From Echria macrotheca (taxonomy: Eukaryota; Ascomycota; Sordariomycetes; Sordariales; Schizotheciaceae): a stretch of DNA of 64,000 nucleotides. The position numbers were made by a program, and so were the translations under genes. The stretch spans positions 1,798,001 to 1,862,000 of the forward strand of contig MU839827.1 of the NCBI GenBank assembly GCA_030411725.1, in the 5' to 3' direction. Below, in pieces: positions 22,301 to 33,582 of this stretch (position 1 is its first letter; the number at the start of each line of letters is the position of its first letter). The notes under the pieces were generated by a model. It did not search any database and had not been told where the DNA came from. It saw only the letters and a program-made list of their open reading frames with translations.

Positions 22301-22916
22301 CGCACAAGACAAGGCGGTCCAGGGGACCATCGACAGTACCTGGGGCTCCGCATCGCCGGCACAGCGTCAGCAGCAGCATTACCTCACTGCTCCCAGGCAC
22401 AAGGGGAACATGTCTCGATGGATGCAGTGGGACAAAGAACCGGGGCGACTGGAGTTTGCTGAGCAAGACCAGTCAGGCCTCCTTGTTTTGTTGGAGCTAA
22501 GCCCGAGAACGATCGACTTTTTCTGCCCAAAATGGCCCCATCCGTCCTGGATTCGCCCGGCCTGCAGCAAGACGGTCGAGCCGCATTCCGGTTGGGCTTC
22601 CAAGGCCCGCACCGTCTGTATGACAGACGTCTCGATCCATCTCTATGGAGCCACGTGCACTACCGCCCTCTTCACGTCTTCCTGCCCAAAGACCCACACG
22701 CTCGGCTCAACACGCGTCATAAGGCACCAATGAGGCCCGGCCTCCACAACCACATCGCATCCGATCGTGACCACCGCCTCGGCGAGAAATCCCGGTCCCG
22801 CCCGGCAAACAAGAGTTTAATTTCGCGAGCTTCCGCCGTGACTCACATGCGTCGAAGCATGCCGGACGCGTCACCGGACTTCATGGCGTGCCGGATAGCT
22901 TCTTGCGCAGCGAATA
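19333..22916. other. Long intergenic region, no gene seen
   Basis: This 3.6-kb stretch lies upstream of the ubiquitin-like protein gene and downstream of EMC2, both on the minus strand. Many overlapping open frames exist but none shows domains, a consistent codon pattern or credible splice structure. A trinucleotide repeat (listed separately) lies in it. The part near 19.3-20.0 kb probably holds promoter and leader. Confidence 0.45.
20288..20318. repeat. Microsatellite (TGG)10
   Basis: About ten perfect copies of the triplet tgg stand in non-coding sequence. Confidence 0.9.
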
Positions 22917-24070
22917 TCACCTCTCAATTGCAGATGCCGCCGTCGCCTCATCGGAGAGCAGTTTCCGGGCCGCTTCGACCTCGAGCTTATCGTAACCACG
23001 CCAACCGGTCTCCTGTGCCGTACTTCTCCGGACAATCTCTGACAGTTTCGCCGTGGCCAGCTCATTGAGACGCTCAATTGTTTTGGTTTCCGGCAGGCTG
23101 AACTCGCCTTCTTCTGACTGCTTCGCCAATTTGTTCTGCTCCTTGAGGAGAGCATTCGTCACCTAGAAGCGGAGCGTTAGATTAAACCAATTCATCAAGC
23201 ACGGAAACGACGAACCAGCTTCAGCCCATAGTATCCCCGGAGATAGTCGTCACAGAGCTCGATGCTGCGAGCAAATCGCTTCAGAGACTCGGCCATGCAT
23301 TTCTGGTAGGATCCGCTGGCGGCGCCGGGGGCCGTCGCAGCCATATATTGCATCTCACCCAGTCGTGCGTGTATCTGAGACAGTCATGTTAGCGCAAGGG
23401 AACGGTATGATTGGAGCCAGGAGACATACATTCCATGCATTCGGCGCCAAAACTAAGGCCTCTTCCATAGCATAGATGGCCTGTGGATACATGCCCTGCA
23501 CAAGATAAACGTCGGCGAGTTCCGACCAGGCCTCAGCGTCAGTCGGTGAGAAGTCGAGAAGCTGCACCAAGGCCGACGCTGCATCAGATAGACGGCCCAT
23601 TGATCGTAGAAGAGCGACACGCCTCTTGGTGATAGGCTACAGAGCGTTAGCCATCGTGTACAACACAGCAGCAGGGGTGGGTAGTGACCGACGATATTTG
23701 TGTTGTTTTCTTTCAAGATTTGATCATACTCCTTCAGAATGTTTTCCAGCTCGCCAGTGTTCTGAGCGTCGGCCTCCTTTACCAGCCCTTTGAGTGCCAT
23801 GATTCTCTCGTTCTCGTCGCCGAAGCGAGCGATAAGCCGCTCCAGACATAGGTGTGCCGCCCGCTGGTCTCCGGTTCGCAAGCATGATAGCAAGAGATTC
23901 TCGTACTGGATCCATAGGGCAGCCGTTTCAGGTGCCGCCAGCAGGCCGCTGAAGAGTGACGTGGATGCAGCGCCGGCAGAGCTTTGCAGGAGAATAGGAG
24001 CCTGTTGCGAGAGCTGGAGCGCGTCGCCAGGGGAGAGCTGGCTTGGGGGGTGGAGCAGAGAGGGAGCCAT
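22917..24070 (-). CDS. EMC2: ER membrane protein complex subunit 2 (TPR protein)
   Basis: Four exons (23693-24070, 23430-23636, 23216-23374, 22917-23162), all joined in phase 0, give 329 aa. The introns are 53-56 bp with clear TAACG/CTAAC branch points; two donors are non-consensus (GTCGGT and GTTCGT). EMC2 is the soluble cytosolic TPR subunit of the ER membrane complex that inserts tail-anchored and multipass proteins. TPR-like repeats run from about residue 35 to 250. The stretch NTNIPITKRRVALLRSMGR at the first junction and EAWSELADVYLVQGMYPQAI in exon 2 are family hallmarks. The gene is divergent from APL5 with 581 bases between starts. Confidence 0.9.
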
Positions 24071-24651
24071 TGTTCGCGTTTCTGTCGAAGGGCGTTTCGG
24101 AATAACCAGTATTATAGCTCAATTCGTGTTGTGTCGATATGCTGAGATGTCCAATCGGTCTGTTTTGCGAATGTGTTCGATGGAGTTGCTGACGCGGGAC
24201 GGAAGCAATCGAGCTTCCCTCAAGTCCCCGGTTGGAGCTTCGACCAACCACTGTCCCCCGACCCCCCCCGGACTCCAAACCCCACGCCGCCCGCCAACGA
24301 CGGTGCTGGCTTGTTCCGCCCCGGTGCACAGTCAGCGGCTAGCCACACTGTAGGGCCTCACACTGTTAGGTGACGTCCGTCGGGGATACACATCCCACCT
24401 GCCAAAAGCCTCCGCCGATTTGCTTACAGCAGCAGCCCACCTCGTGCGACTTTGCGGTTGGAGCGCACACGGGCCTGCCGATGCAGATACCCCATCCGTA
24501 GCTTTTGACGACGACAAGATGCGCTTCGCTGCGACGTGTGCCATTCCAGGTTTCGAGACGACGCTTTTCCGGTGAATGTCGTTCCCCGCCCGAGACGAGA
24601 CCGTCGATTCGAGATTGAGCTGGGCCGCGACCAGCTCCGACAACCGCAGCC
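24071..24651. promoter_or_regulatory. Bidirectional promoter region, EMC2/APL5
   Basis: 581 bases separate the two facing-away starts. The APL5 frame happens to be open across part of it (from about 24536), but the encoded sequence is not family-like and I treat it as leader. Confidence 0.5.
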
Positions 24652-27600
24652 ATGTTCGCTCCGCAACTTGCCCAACTATTTGGGTTACGCTGATGATCCT
24701 AGGTTCGAAAAGTCTCTCTACGACCTCATCAGAGGTATCCGTAACCACAAGGGGAACGAGAAGGAATACATCCAGAACTGCCTCAGAGAATGTCGAGCAG
24801 AGATTCGCAACCAGGACATGGGTATGTCCCTACTTATTCGGCGATACAGCCATTGTGTGTCACGGTCCTGACACCCGGGATCTAGATGTCAAGGCCACGG
24901 CCCTGCTCAAGCTCATTTACTTGGAAATGTTTGGGCACGACATGTCGTGGGCCTCGTTCCATGTCCTCGAGGTTATGTCTTCAGCCAAGTACCACCAGAA
25001 ACGTGTTGGGTATCTCGGTGCAGTCCAGAGCTTCCGACCTGATACCGAAGTTCTGATGTTGGCAACAAACCTTTTGAAAAAGGTGCGGCTCTCGAGTCTG
25101 AAATGTGACCATTACTTACATGCTCACAGGACCTCAGCGCTACCCAGCACACCATTATCTCCCTTCCAGTTGCGGCTCTTCCTCACATAATTACCCCGTC
25201 GCTAGCACTGTCTGTCTTGGCTGACCTGCTTCCTCGTCTGAGTCACTCAAATGCTGCCATCCGCAAAAAGACGATCGTCACGCTTTACAGACTGGCTTTG
25301 GTATACCCGGAAACACTACGGGCAGCATGGCCCAAGATCAAGGACCGGCTCATGGACAAAAACGAGGACCCGAGTGTGACGGCGGCTATTGTGAACGTAG
25401 TGTGCGAATTGGGCTGGAGGAGGCCAAACGACTTTCTTCCCCTAGCTCCGCGATTGTTTGAGCTCTTGGTGGATAGCGGAAACAACTGGATGGCGATCAA
25501 ATTGATCAAGCTTGTACTGATTCTCTTCCCTCGAGATCGACCCCTGAACTAACATTCGCTCAGTTTGCTACCCTAACACCCCTTGAGCCACGTCTCGTCA
25601 GGAAGCTGCTACCACCACTCACCGACCTAATTCGGACCACACCGGCTATGTCACTCCTATACGAGTGTATCAATGGCATTATACAAGGCGGTATTCTTGG
25701 AGACGGCGAAAACTTCTCTGCCAGTGAAGAGATTGCCACTCTTTGCGTCTCAAAACTCCGTGGGATGGTCTCAGCCACGAGCGATCCAAACCGTATGTTC
25801 AAGCCGGACCCTGATGTTCCATAGACTGACTAAATCGTCTAGTAAAATATGTCGCTCTTCTCGCTTTTAATAAGATTGTCGTCACCCACCCCTCCTTGGT
25901 CGCTCAGCAGGAAGATGTCATCCTGGAATGCATCGACAGCGAAGACATCACTATCAGGATCAAGGCTCTGGACCTTGTTCAGGGCATGGTCAGCAGTGAC
26001 AACCTAGTGTCGATTGTCAGTCGTCTGATGAGGCAACTAAAAACGTCCTCATCAGTGCTCGAACAACAAAACGGGTCGCAAATGGCAGACGAAGAAACCG
26101 ATTCCAGCGATGAAACGAGTGCCGCACATCGGAAGCAAAAGTCACAAGATCAGCCACCACCACTCCCACAAGACTACACGATGGACGTTATTGGACGCAT
26201 CTTGTACATGTGCTCACACGACAACTACACCAGCCTGTTAGACTTTGATTGGTACCTAGATGTCCTGACGCAGCTTATACGAATTGCCCCTGCGCCCAGG
26301 TCCAAGGATCCGACCGACTCGTTTTCCCCAGTCCGGCAAACAGTCGACATTTCCGAGAAGATTGGCAACGAGATCAGGAATATTGCAGTCAAAGTCAAGG
26401 CCATGCGACCGGCCGCGATACAGGCAGCCGACCTCATCGTCCACCGCCTGTACCGACAGACAGCCGAGTCTGCGTCGTCCTATCCTGTGACATCCGGGGC
26501 TCTGAAGCCTGTTGCCTACCTTGTGGGAGAATATGCTGACTATTTGTCGTCCCCGAATGACACGCTTGGGTATTTGCTGCATATTACGCCACGGATCGAC
26601 AACCCGGAAGTACTGTCAACTTGCCTCCAGTCTCTCGTCAAGCTTTTTGCTCAGGTAGCAGGAGACGACCGGGAGGTCTGGACTCCAGAGCGGAAAGCGT
26701 CCATGTCGTTGCTTATAGCACGTGTCATACATGTTCTAGAGCCGTCAACTTCACACCCATATTTGGAAGTACAGGAGCGAGCTGTGGGCTTCACCGAGTT
26801 GCTCAAGGTGACCGCCGAGGCCATCTCAGGCCAAACGCCGTCAACGGACGAGACGTACCAAGACGCACCTCTCCTCCTAACACAAGCCATACCCAACTTA
26901 TTCAAGGGTTGGGAGCTCAACTCGGTTGCGCTGGGAGCCCAGAAAAATGTGCCCATGCCGGAGGGGCTAGATCTGGACGAACCCATCCATCCGAACCTCA
27001 ACAGTCTCCTTGCGCAGGCGGATTCGTTGATGCTTCCGGTGCAGGAGGATGATGATTTTGCAGAGTACTACACCCAGAAACCCCCGGCAACCAGTATCTC
27101 CAGCGAGCCGGCAATCCTCCGACTCGCAGACGCTCCGGAGGAAACGCATAGTTCCTACCAACAGGCGGGAGAGGAGAGCTATCTTGATGCGGACATCATT
27201 GCACGGAGGAAGGCTGAACGCATGGAGCGCAACCGAGACGATCCTTTCTATATTGGGTCAGGAGGCACATCCACGCCTATTCACAACATCTTGCAGAAAG
27301 AAAACGGCCCGGAATTGGATATCGACTCGATCCCAATCATGAAACTGGACCTGGCCGCCGTCGACGTAGATCTAGGCGCAAAGCCTCGTGCAGGGGAGAG
27401 ACCGCTCTCGGCCGCTTTATCCCGGCCGAAGCCACGGCAGAGGCTCGTGGTTGCGGCAGACGAGTCTCTTGGGAGCGGCCTCTCGACGCCCAGACATTAC
27501 GAGTCGGAAAACAATTCGGACAGCTTTACCAAGTCGCGGGCCAAGAAGCTCAAGCAGTCTCTGCTCCAGGTTGACTCGAGCCACCTGGGGCATCTGGACC

Positions 27601-27971
27601 TCGACGCCAGCAGCCAGGGCGGCAATGGGTACGACCCGGAACAGCAGCAACGCGAGGACGCCGAGATGGCCAAGGCTATGAAGGAGGTACAGCGGTTGCG
27701 ACTCGAGATGCAGAGGGCGAACGAGAGGATCCAGGTGGCGCAGGGCGTGCCGGCCGAGGGCATCGTAGTGAAGAGGAAGAAGGCCAAGAAGGCCAAGCCG
27801 GAAGGCGAGGGCGGTGATGATGGTGCTGTTAAGGTCAAGAAGAAGAAAAAGAAGGCGGCAGAGGAGGGACAGCCGAGTGCAGAAGCCGGACCGGCGACCG
27901 AGGTCAAGGTGAAGAAGAAGAAGCCAAAGAGGATAGTGCAGCTGGATGATGACGGTGCAGGTGTTAGCTGA
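24652..27971 (+). CDS. APL5: AP-3 adaptor complex delta subunit
   Basis: Six exons (24652-24653, 24703-24821, 24886-25082, 25130-25513, 25564-25792, 25843-27971) give 1019 aa. The first coding exon is only AT, and the G of the start codon comes from exon 2, giving MFEKSLYDLIRGIRNHKGN, the conserved start of this family. All introns are 47-64 bp. The delta subunit is a large chain of AP-3, which sorts cargo from the Golgi/endosome to the vacuole. The adaptin HEAT-like solenoid fills about residues 10-590 (EYIQNCLRECRAEIRNQDM, LGAVQSFRPDTEVLMLATN, RPNDFLPLAPRLFELLVDS). The rest is a disordered ear-side region with an Asp/Glu-rich part, a coiled coil and Lys-rich runs at the end. The stop lies 72 bases from the QTRT2 stop. 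Confidence 0.92.
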
Positions 27972-28043
27972 TGTAGCACACACACTATACTCTGCGGATG
28001 CAGTATACAGAGACTATACATGTCTTGCAACGTTTTGTGGTGT

Positions 28044-29594
28044 TCATTTCTGCTCCGCTCCGTGTTCTATCTCGGCAAAGCCCATGTGATCCAACGCAGC
28101 GGCCGTGCCATCCACCTCATCCGGCACAAGCGGCGTTTCCAAACCCTCGCTCCTAGTCCCCGGCTCCACGCCCACCTCTTTTTTGTCTCCGTCACCCTCA
28201 AACTTCTCCCAAGCAGGCCGATTGCGCTTCCCATCGCCCCCGGCGCTCTTATACTGGTACCCCCTCGCGCGGGGCCGTTCGCCCATACCGGCGGGGAATT
28301 CCGGCTCGTAGCTCCTCGCGAAGAGGGCCGCCTTTTCGGTGAAGGTGTTTGAGAGGAGCGAAGCGCGGATGTCGGCGAAGAATTGGCTGAGGACCGCGTG
28401 GTTGTGCATCTGCAGGAGGGTCCAGGCTAGCATCTCGCGGGCGGAGAGGAGGTGGTGGATGTACGCTGCGTGGTGGGCCGTGCAGGCGTAGCAGGTGCAG
28501 TTCTTTGAGAGGGGGGTTAGGGAGGTTGCGTTTTGGGGGGTTGAGAGGTCTGTTGCTAGGGGGAGGATCTGGGAGGAAGATGGGGATGTGGGAGGGGGAG
28601 GGGTGAGGGAGAATGTGAGGGCCAGGCCGGAGTCGGAGACTGTGTTGAGGAAGGGGAGGGTGAAGATGTCTGTCCCTAGGGCGATGTGGCGGAGGATGTG
28701 GTGCGGTGTTGGCGGCGCCGAGAGGGAGAGGCGCGGGAGGGGGGTGAGGTTTTGGTGGGCGGTCAGAAGATCGGGGAGGATGTCGGGGTCGTAGAGGGCT
28801 AGGCCGGCGATTTTTTTGAGAGGGAGTAGATCTTCCGAGAGGCGGGAGAGGTATTCCCATTGGATCGGGAAGGGGACCGGGGGGATGGGAGCGTAGGTTG
28901 CGGTCTTGGAGAGAGACGGGAGGTCGGCGAGGTAGGAGCCGAGCCACTCGTCTGTCCGCTCGGCCATGCGCAGCGCCCGCTTCGAGGTTGGTGTCACGGG
29001 GCCGTGGTGGCTCAGGTCGGCGAGGGGGATGGCGATGTCGGGTTGCAGGGTCGCCACGGCCTGGTGGTATTCCTTGGTGGTGAGCACCTGGAAGCCTTGG
29101 GACGTGAAGACCGAGACGGACGTGTTGGTGTTGCCCATGGGCGAGGCGACGGCGGGGATCCGGCGTGCGCCTAGGATGGTCATGACCGAGGGCGGCGTGG
29201 CCGTGAAGCTGTGCAGTGGTCGTGGATGGCGTTTTGTCGTGGGCGTGTCGTAGATGGGCGGCTGCCGCTTCTGGTGTTGCTGGGGCCGCTCGATGACTTT
29301 TTATGGTATGTTAGAGTTTTTGGATTCGCAGTATATAAGAGAAGGAGAATAAAACACACAGTCTTCCAGGGCCATGTAGACACCGCCGGTGTCGAGGTGC
29401 TTGTCGACATTGTCGGGCGTGATGTGAGGCACCACGCCCCTCGACGTGAGGGCGAAGAAGTTGGGCGTGTCGATGGTCTTGCGGCCGGCGAGCGCCAGAC
29501 GGCCGAGCCGAGCGGCAGACCCATCTATTAGAGCCGACCTTAGGACCTCAAATGTCATGGCTTCCGCTGGGTTTGTTTCGGCTTCATCCGTCAT
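28044..29594 (-). CDS. QTRT2: Queuine tRNA-ribosyltransferase accessory subunit 2
   Basis: Two exons (29360-29594 and 28044-29296) joined across a 63-bp intron (GTGTGT donor, TCTAACA branch point) give 495 aa; the junction reads MALEDFIERPQ. QTRT2 pairs with catalytic QTRT1 to exchange guanine for queuine at position 34 of tRNAs with GUN anticodons. The TGT-type zinc site is complete: C345-x-C347-x2-C350-x25-H376 (NCTCYACTAHH to LLQMHNH). The N-terminus reads GRLALAGRKTIDTPNFFALT, the family's opening. The C-terminal tail of about 80 residues is rich in charged residues and probably disordered. The catalytic subunit is not in this window. It converges on APL5 and is divergent from the LCCL gene. 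Confidence 0.92.
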
Positions 29595-30298
29595 TTTATT
29601 CTTCTCTGAGATCTGATCTGAGACTCGGGCGTCGTTGGGAGAGCTGGGGTTGGGATTTTCACTGCAGCTCTCCAAAATAGAAAACCACGTTTGACTGGGG
29701 TCCGGCGGTCGATCACTGGGGGACCTGCAGTACAAACAACAGAACTCCTGTCACTCAGGTCTTGTCAGGTCTTGACAGGCTGATTGATATCCTCTTGGCA
29801 TATGACTGCTGTGTATTTGCATCTCAGTCTCACTTTTGAAAGTCTTTAATGCCAAGTCTGCGCCGGTGCCTGAGACGGCCTGGTCCGACCCTGTTGGCAG
29901 TGGGTTGAAGTGGGTTGAAAGTGGGGCACCCTGTTGTTTCAACCCCGCCAGACTGCTTCCAGGCATGTGGTGCGGGTGGTGCGGGACGTCCGGGCTGCAG
30001 CTTGTTTTCTTGTTCCTGTTCCTTTTTGGGCTCCCTTTTTGGGTCAGGTCAGAGCTGTCAGCAATGCGACTCCCGGCCCGGTTAATCGGCTCCTACCCCT
30101 TCTTGAGCGCCGTCCCTTTCATTGTCGGCTGCTCTCCCTCTCTTCGGCCCCTTCATGCGCACTTCTTTCTTCCGTCCCTTTCTCTCGATGACCATCGCTC
30201 GTTTTAATCCATGATAGCGTAACTATACAATAACACCCTCCCAATTCCCGCTCCCTCGAGAGCTGCCTCCAAACACCCACGACTCGACCGCCGGCCCC
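29595..30298. promoter_or_regulatory. Bidirectional promoter region, QTRT2/LCCL gene
   Basis: 704 bases lie between the two divergent starts. The half nearest the LCCL gene is rich in C/T tracts. No exon is supported. Confidence 0.5.
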
Positions 30299-32269
30299 AT
30301 GGGCGAAGACTCGACCGAAGTGCGCGCGCAGGTCCGCGACGTCGAGCGCCAGGCCGGCAGCGCCAACACCAGCTCGACCACGGTAGCCGCCGGCGAGCTC
30401 TCGGACCACCCGGACGCCCCGATCGACGAGCTCGAGGAGGACAACTCGCCGCCGACGCCGCGCTTTATCCAGGACGAAGGCGCCTGGAAGAGGTGGAAAT
30501 GGGTGCCCTATTCGGTCCGCCGCCCATTGCAGGCCGCCGCGAACTGGGCGAGGGGTCCCGCGACGCCGCGCGCCTTTAAGATCGAGCCGCTGCTCCCACA
30601 GATCCAGCATGTGCCCATCGTGCTTCTTACAAAGGTGCTGCCCAACCGGAAACACCGAATTCTGCTGCTTTTCTTCTGGCTGGCCATGTGGCTCGTCACG
30701 TTCGCCGTCGTCATGCGCCAGGCCCTCGTCGTGACCGATATTTCCGGCTGGGGACCGGCGATCAAGCTCGGGTGCGGCGCCGCCTTCTGGGCTTCGGATA
30801 ATGGGTGCGGGATCGATGGGAATCTGTGTCGCCCTTTTACCAACGGTGGCATGCCGTTCCGGTGTCCGGCTAGCTGCAGCAGCTACCACGTGCTGAATCC
30901 CCGCGCCGTGGGAGACCAAGAGCTCGTGTACCAGTCCCTGGTAGTGGGTGGCCCGTCAGACTCTGGCGGGGATGCTGTGTACCGTGGCGACTCCTTCATC
31001 TGCGGAGCCGCTATACACGCCGGCATCATCTCGGACACAGACGGCGGCTGTGGCGTTGTAAAGCTCATCGGGACACAGAGGGACTTCAATGGGTCGACGA
31101 GGAATGGCATCCCGAGCGTCGGCTTCGATTCGTACTTTCCGCTTTCCTTCACCTTCGAGTCGGCCCAGTGCGAGGCCCGCGATCCGAAATGGTCTCTGCT
31201 CATTGTGTCGGTCGTCTTCTCCACCGTGCTTTCTCTGTTCACGACATCGCCGGCTGTCTTTTTCTTTTCCGTCTTCACTGGAGTGTACTGGACCGTGGGT
31301 ATGGCGACCGATACACCCAACTACTCGAGCGTCGCGTCCTTGTTCTCTCGTGAGCTCGGCAACTACGTCCCGGCCATGTTCGCAGCCTGGGTCATGTTCG
31401 ACAAGATGGGCGTCAGACGGGCTCTGGACGGCTTGGCGGCTCAGATCGAGAAGACGGTCCTCTGGCTCGGTCCTTGTTGGGTTGGGGCATTGACAAACCA
31501 CACGTTCGACTTCATCCCGATCCAGCGACTGACGGAGCACGATCTAGACCAGCAGCCCGGCGCGCGCGTAGCTCTGGCCATCATCATCGTCATTCTGGTT
31601 CTGGCGACCGTTTCACAAATTTGGTTCTTCCGGCAGGAAGGCCGTTTGATCCGATATCTGCAGTACTACGTGCTCCTGGGCATCGGCCTGCTCATCTGCG
31701 TCGCCCTGCCGTACCTCAAGCTACGGATCCACCACTACATACTAGCGCTGCTCCTGCTGCCGGGGACGAGCATGCAGACGCGCTTCTCGCTGGTCTACCA
31801 GGGCCTGCTGGTCGGCCTTTTTCTGAATGGCATCGCCCGCTGGGGATGGGACCCCTTCCTGCAGACGGCCTACGCGATCCAGGGCGACCAGCAGCTCAAC
31901 TCGCCCCTGCCCGAGATTTTGAGTCCCATGATCGAGCTGGGGAAGAACATCTCGACCATCACGTTCGCGTGGGCGCCGCCGCCGCTGGGTCCGGACGACG
32001 TGACGCTGGATGGGATCAGCGTGCTGGTCAACGACGTCGAGCGGTTCGAGACGTATTTCGAGGATGACGTAGATGGAAAGCAGCAGAATTTCACGTGGAC
32101 AAGGGAGGCGGGGGTCGAGGAGAAGGAGTATTTCCGGTTCGCGTGGCTGCATGGGAGCGAGAGTCTGGATTATACCAAGGCTGGCACGTGGAATGCTAGG
32201 GGCGAGTGGGTGCAGATGGCGCCTGGGCCGTCAAGGATCAAGATGAGGAGGGGGGCGAGGGAGTTGTAG
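30299..32269 (+). CDS. LCCL domain multipass membrane protein
   Basis: A single exon encodes 656 aa. The N-terminal 115 residues are polar and cytosolic-like. A first transmembrane helix lies at about 120-140 (ILLLFFWLAMWLVTFAVVM). An extracytoplasmic LCCL domain at about 160-290 has RCPASC (C189, C193), YRGDSFICGAAIHAG (C235) and GCGVV (C251). Five or more further helices fill about 298-520. This arrangement (TM, LCCL, multipass) is a known family in filamentous fungi. The biochemical role is not established; LCCL domains in other eukaryotes are thought to bind lipids or lipopolysaccharide. The C-terminal 100 residues are soluble and acidic. Confidence 0.88.
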   Translation: MGEDSTEVRAQVRDVERQAGSANTSSTTVAAGELSDHPDAPIDELEEDNSPPTPRFIQDEGAWKRWKWVPYSVRRPLQAAANWARGPATPRAFKIEPLLPQIQHVPIVLLTKVLPNRKHRILLLFFWLAMWLVTFAVVMRQALVVTDISGWGPAIKLGCGAAFWASDNGCGIDGNLCRPFTNGGMPFRCPASCSSYHVLNPRAVGDQELVYQSLVVGGPSDSGGDAVYRGDSFICGAAIHAGIISDTDGGCGVVKLIGTQRDFNGSTRNGIPSVGFDSYFPLSFTFESAQCEARDPKWSLLIVSVVFSTVLSLFTTSPAVFFFSVFTGVYWTVGMATDTPNYSSVASLFSRELGNYVPAMFAAWVMFDKMGVRRALDGLAAQIEKTVLWLGPCWVGALTNHTFDFIPIQRLTEHDLDQQPGARVALAIIIVILVLATVSQIWFFRQEGRLIRYLQYYVLLGIGLLICVALPYLKLRIHHYILALLLLPGTSMQTRFSLVYQGLLVGLFLNGIARWGWDPFLQTAYAIQGDQQLNSPLPEILSPMIELGKNISTITFAWAPPPLGPDDVTLDGISVLVNDVERFETYFEDDVDGKQQNFTWTREAGVEEKEYFRFAWLHGSESLDYTKAGTWNARGEWVQMAPGPSRIKMRRGAREL

Positions 32270-32673
32270 GTCTAGAGAGAGATGTTGTATGTAGTGATGA
32301 TGATGATGAATATATTTTGGTTATGGTTTTGACATGGTTTAGGTTGTCGATGAGGAGCAGGAGCTGTGTGAGATGTGGGATGTGAAGTGTGTTGTTCTCT
32401 TAAGACTGAAAAACGGATGGGAAAGGACGGACGGTTTTGCGGCAAGCAGAACGTAGAACGCACGGGAGCAATGTCATTGGGAATATTATCCTCTCATAGC
32501 ATAAACTTCTTGTCTCGCAGTATCATGATGCTCCCATGCCGCACCATCGCGGTTCATCACTCATATTTTCCACGCTCCTCTTCTGGCCTCCCCATCATCG
32601 CAGACCGGCAAGGCCAAACCCTCCCTCACCCAAAAGAACACCCCGGCCCCTTCTGCAAATCCCACCCCAGGAC
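32270..32673. other. Convergent 3' flank between LCCL gene and SRP19
   Basis: 404 bases between two stop codons. The first 60 bases contain a GATGAT repeat and a T/A-rich stretch. No gene is seen. Confidence 0.55.
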
Positions 32674-33582
32674 CTAACTCTTCCCCTTCCCCTTCTTATC
32701 CTTCTTCCTCCCACCACTTCCTTCCCCGCCTCCACTCCCCCCAGCTCCCATCCCACCACCCATCCCCATCCCCCCAGCAGCAGCCAACATACTCGCCATA
32801 TCCCCCATCCCACCGGGTCCCCCGCCATTGCCCCCTCCCTGCGACTGCATCTCCTTCATCATATCCCTCAAGAAATTCTCGCTCACGCCGCCGCCCGTCA
32901 TAGCAGGCGAGTAATAAGGCAGCAGCTCGCCGACCTTCCACCCGCGCGGCACCGCCGGCCGGGGCCAGCTCTTCTCGAACTGGCCCGCCGGCGGCGGCGC
33001 ACCCCTGACCACGACCCTCAGCGCCTCGCTCTCCTCCGTCACCGGGTTTTTGACGAGGTACTCCCCGACGAGCCGGTACAGGTGGTGCTTGTTTTTTACC
33101 TTGGACTGTGTGTGCGGCGCCCGCAGGTTGACCTTGACCCGGCCCGGGTTCGCCCAGTCCTTCGGGTGCAGCTTGCCCGCTTCAAATACGGAAGGTATGC
33201 CGAGGCGCGCGCACGCGGCGACGATTTCCGTCGCCAGCGGGTTGCGCACCGCGAGCGACGAGGACACCCGTCGGCCTTCGGACCGGGAGCGGGTCGCGTC
33301 GAAGTAGACTGGGTAGAGGCATTGGTAGGCTTTGTAGGCTGTGTCGTCTGTTGTTGTTATCATCTCGGGGTAGCCGCGCGGTTGTTGAGGTTGTGATTGT
33401 GGTGGTGGTGGTGGTTGTCTTGGCTGGGTGGAAGACGAGGCAGGAGTGGGCTTTTTGGTGGTGGGTGGGTTGACTTGGCGGAGGATGTCCGAGTCGGCAA
33501 AGTCGTCAATGTCGCCCTCGGAGGGGTCCGACATGTCAACATCGCTATCTTCGACCTCTTCGACGCGTGGGTGCGTGGGCAT
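32674..33582 (-). CDS. SRP19: Signal recognition particle 19-kDa subunit (Sec65 type)
   Basis: A single exon encodes 302 aa. SRP19 binds the tips of helices 6 and 8 of SRP RNA and lets SRP54 join, so that signal-bearing ribosomes reach the ER. An acidic N-terminus (SDVDMSDPSEGDIDDF) precedes a Pro/Gln-rich stretch. The SRP19 fold runs from about residue 85 to 205: CLYPVYFDATRSRSEGRRV, LGIPSVFEAGKLHPKDWANP and GRVKVNLR. The C-terminus is Gly/Met-rich and ends in a Lys-rich KKDKKGKGKS tail, as in fungal Sec65 proteins, which are longer than the animal 144-aa form. Confidence 0.93.
   Translation of the reverse strand: MPTHPRVEEVEDSDVDMSDPSEGDIDDFADSDILRQVNPPTTKKPTPASSSTQPRQPPPPPQSQPQQPRGYPEMITTTDDTAYKAYQCLYPVYFDATRSRSEGRRVSSSLAVRNPLATEIVAACARLGIPSVFEAGKLHPKDWANPGRVKVNLRAPHTQSKVKNKHHLYRLVGEYLVKNPVTEESEALRVVVRGAPPPAGQFEKSWPRPAVPRGWKVGELLPYYSPAMTGGGVSENFLRDMMKEMQSQGGGNGGGPGGMGDMASMLAAAGGMGMGGGMGAGGSGGGEGSGGRKKDKKGKGKS

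Noticed and set aside
24536..24871. Continuous open frame that would give AP-3 delta an N-terminal extension
   Set aside because: The added residues are not family-like, and the split-start intron gives the exact conserved N-terminus.
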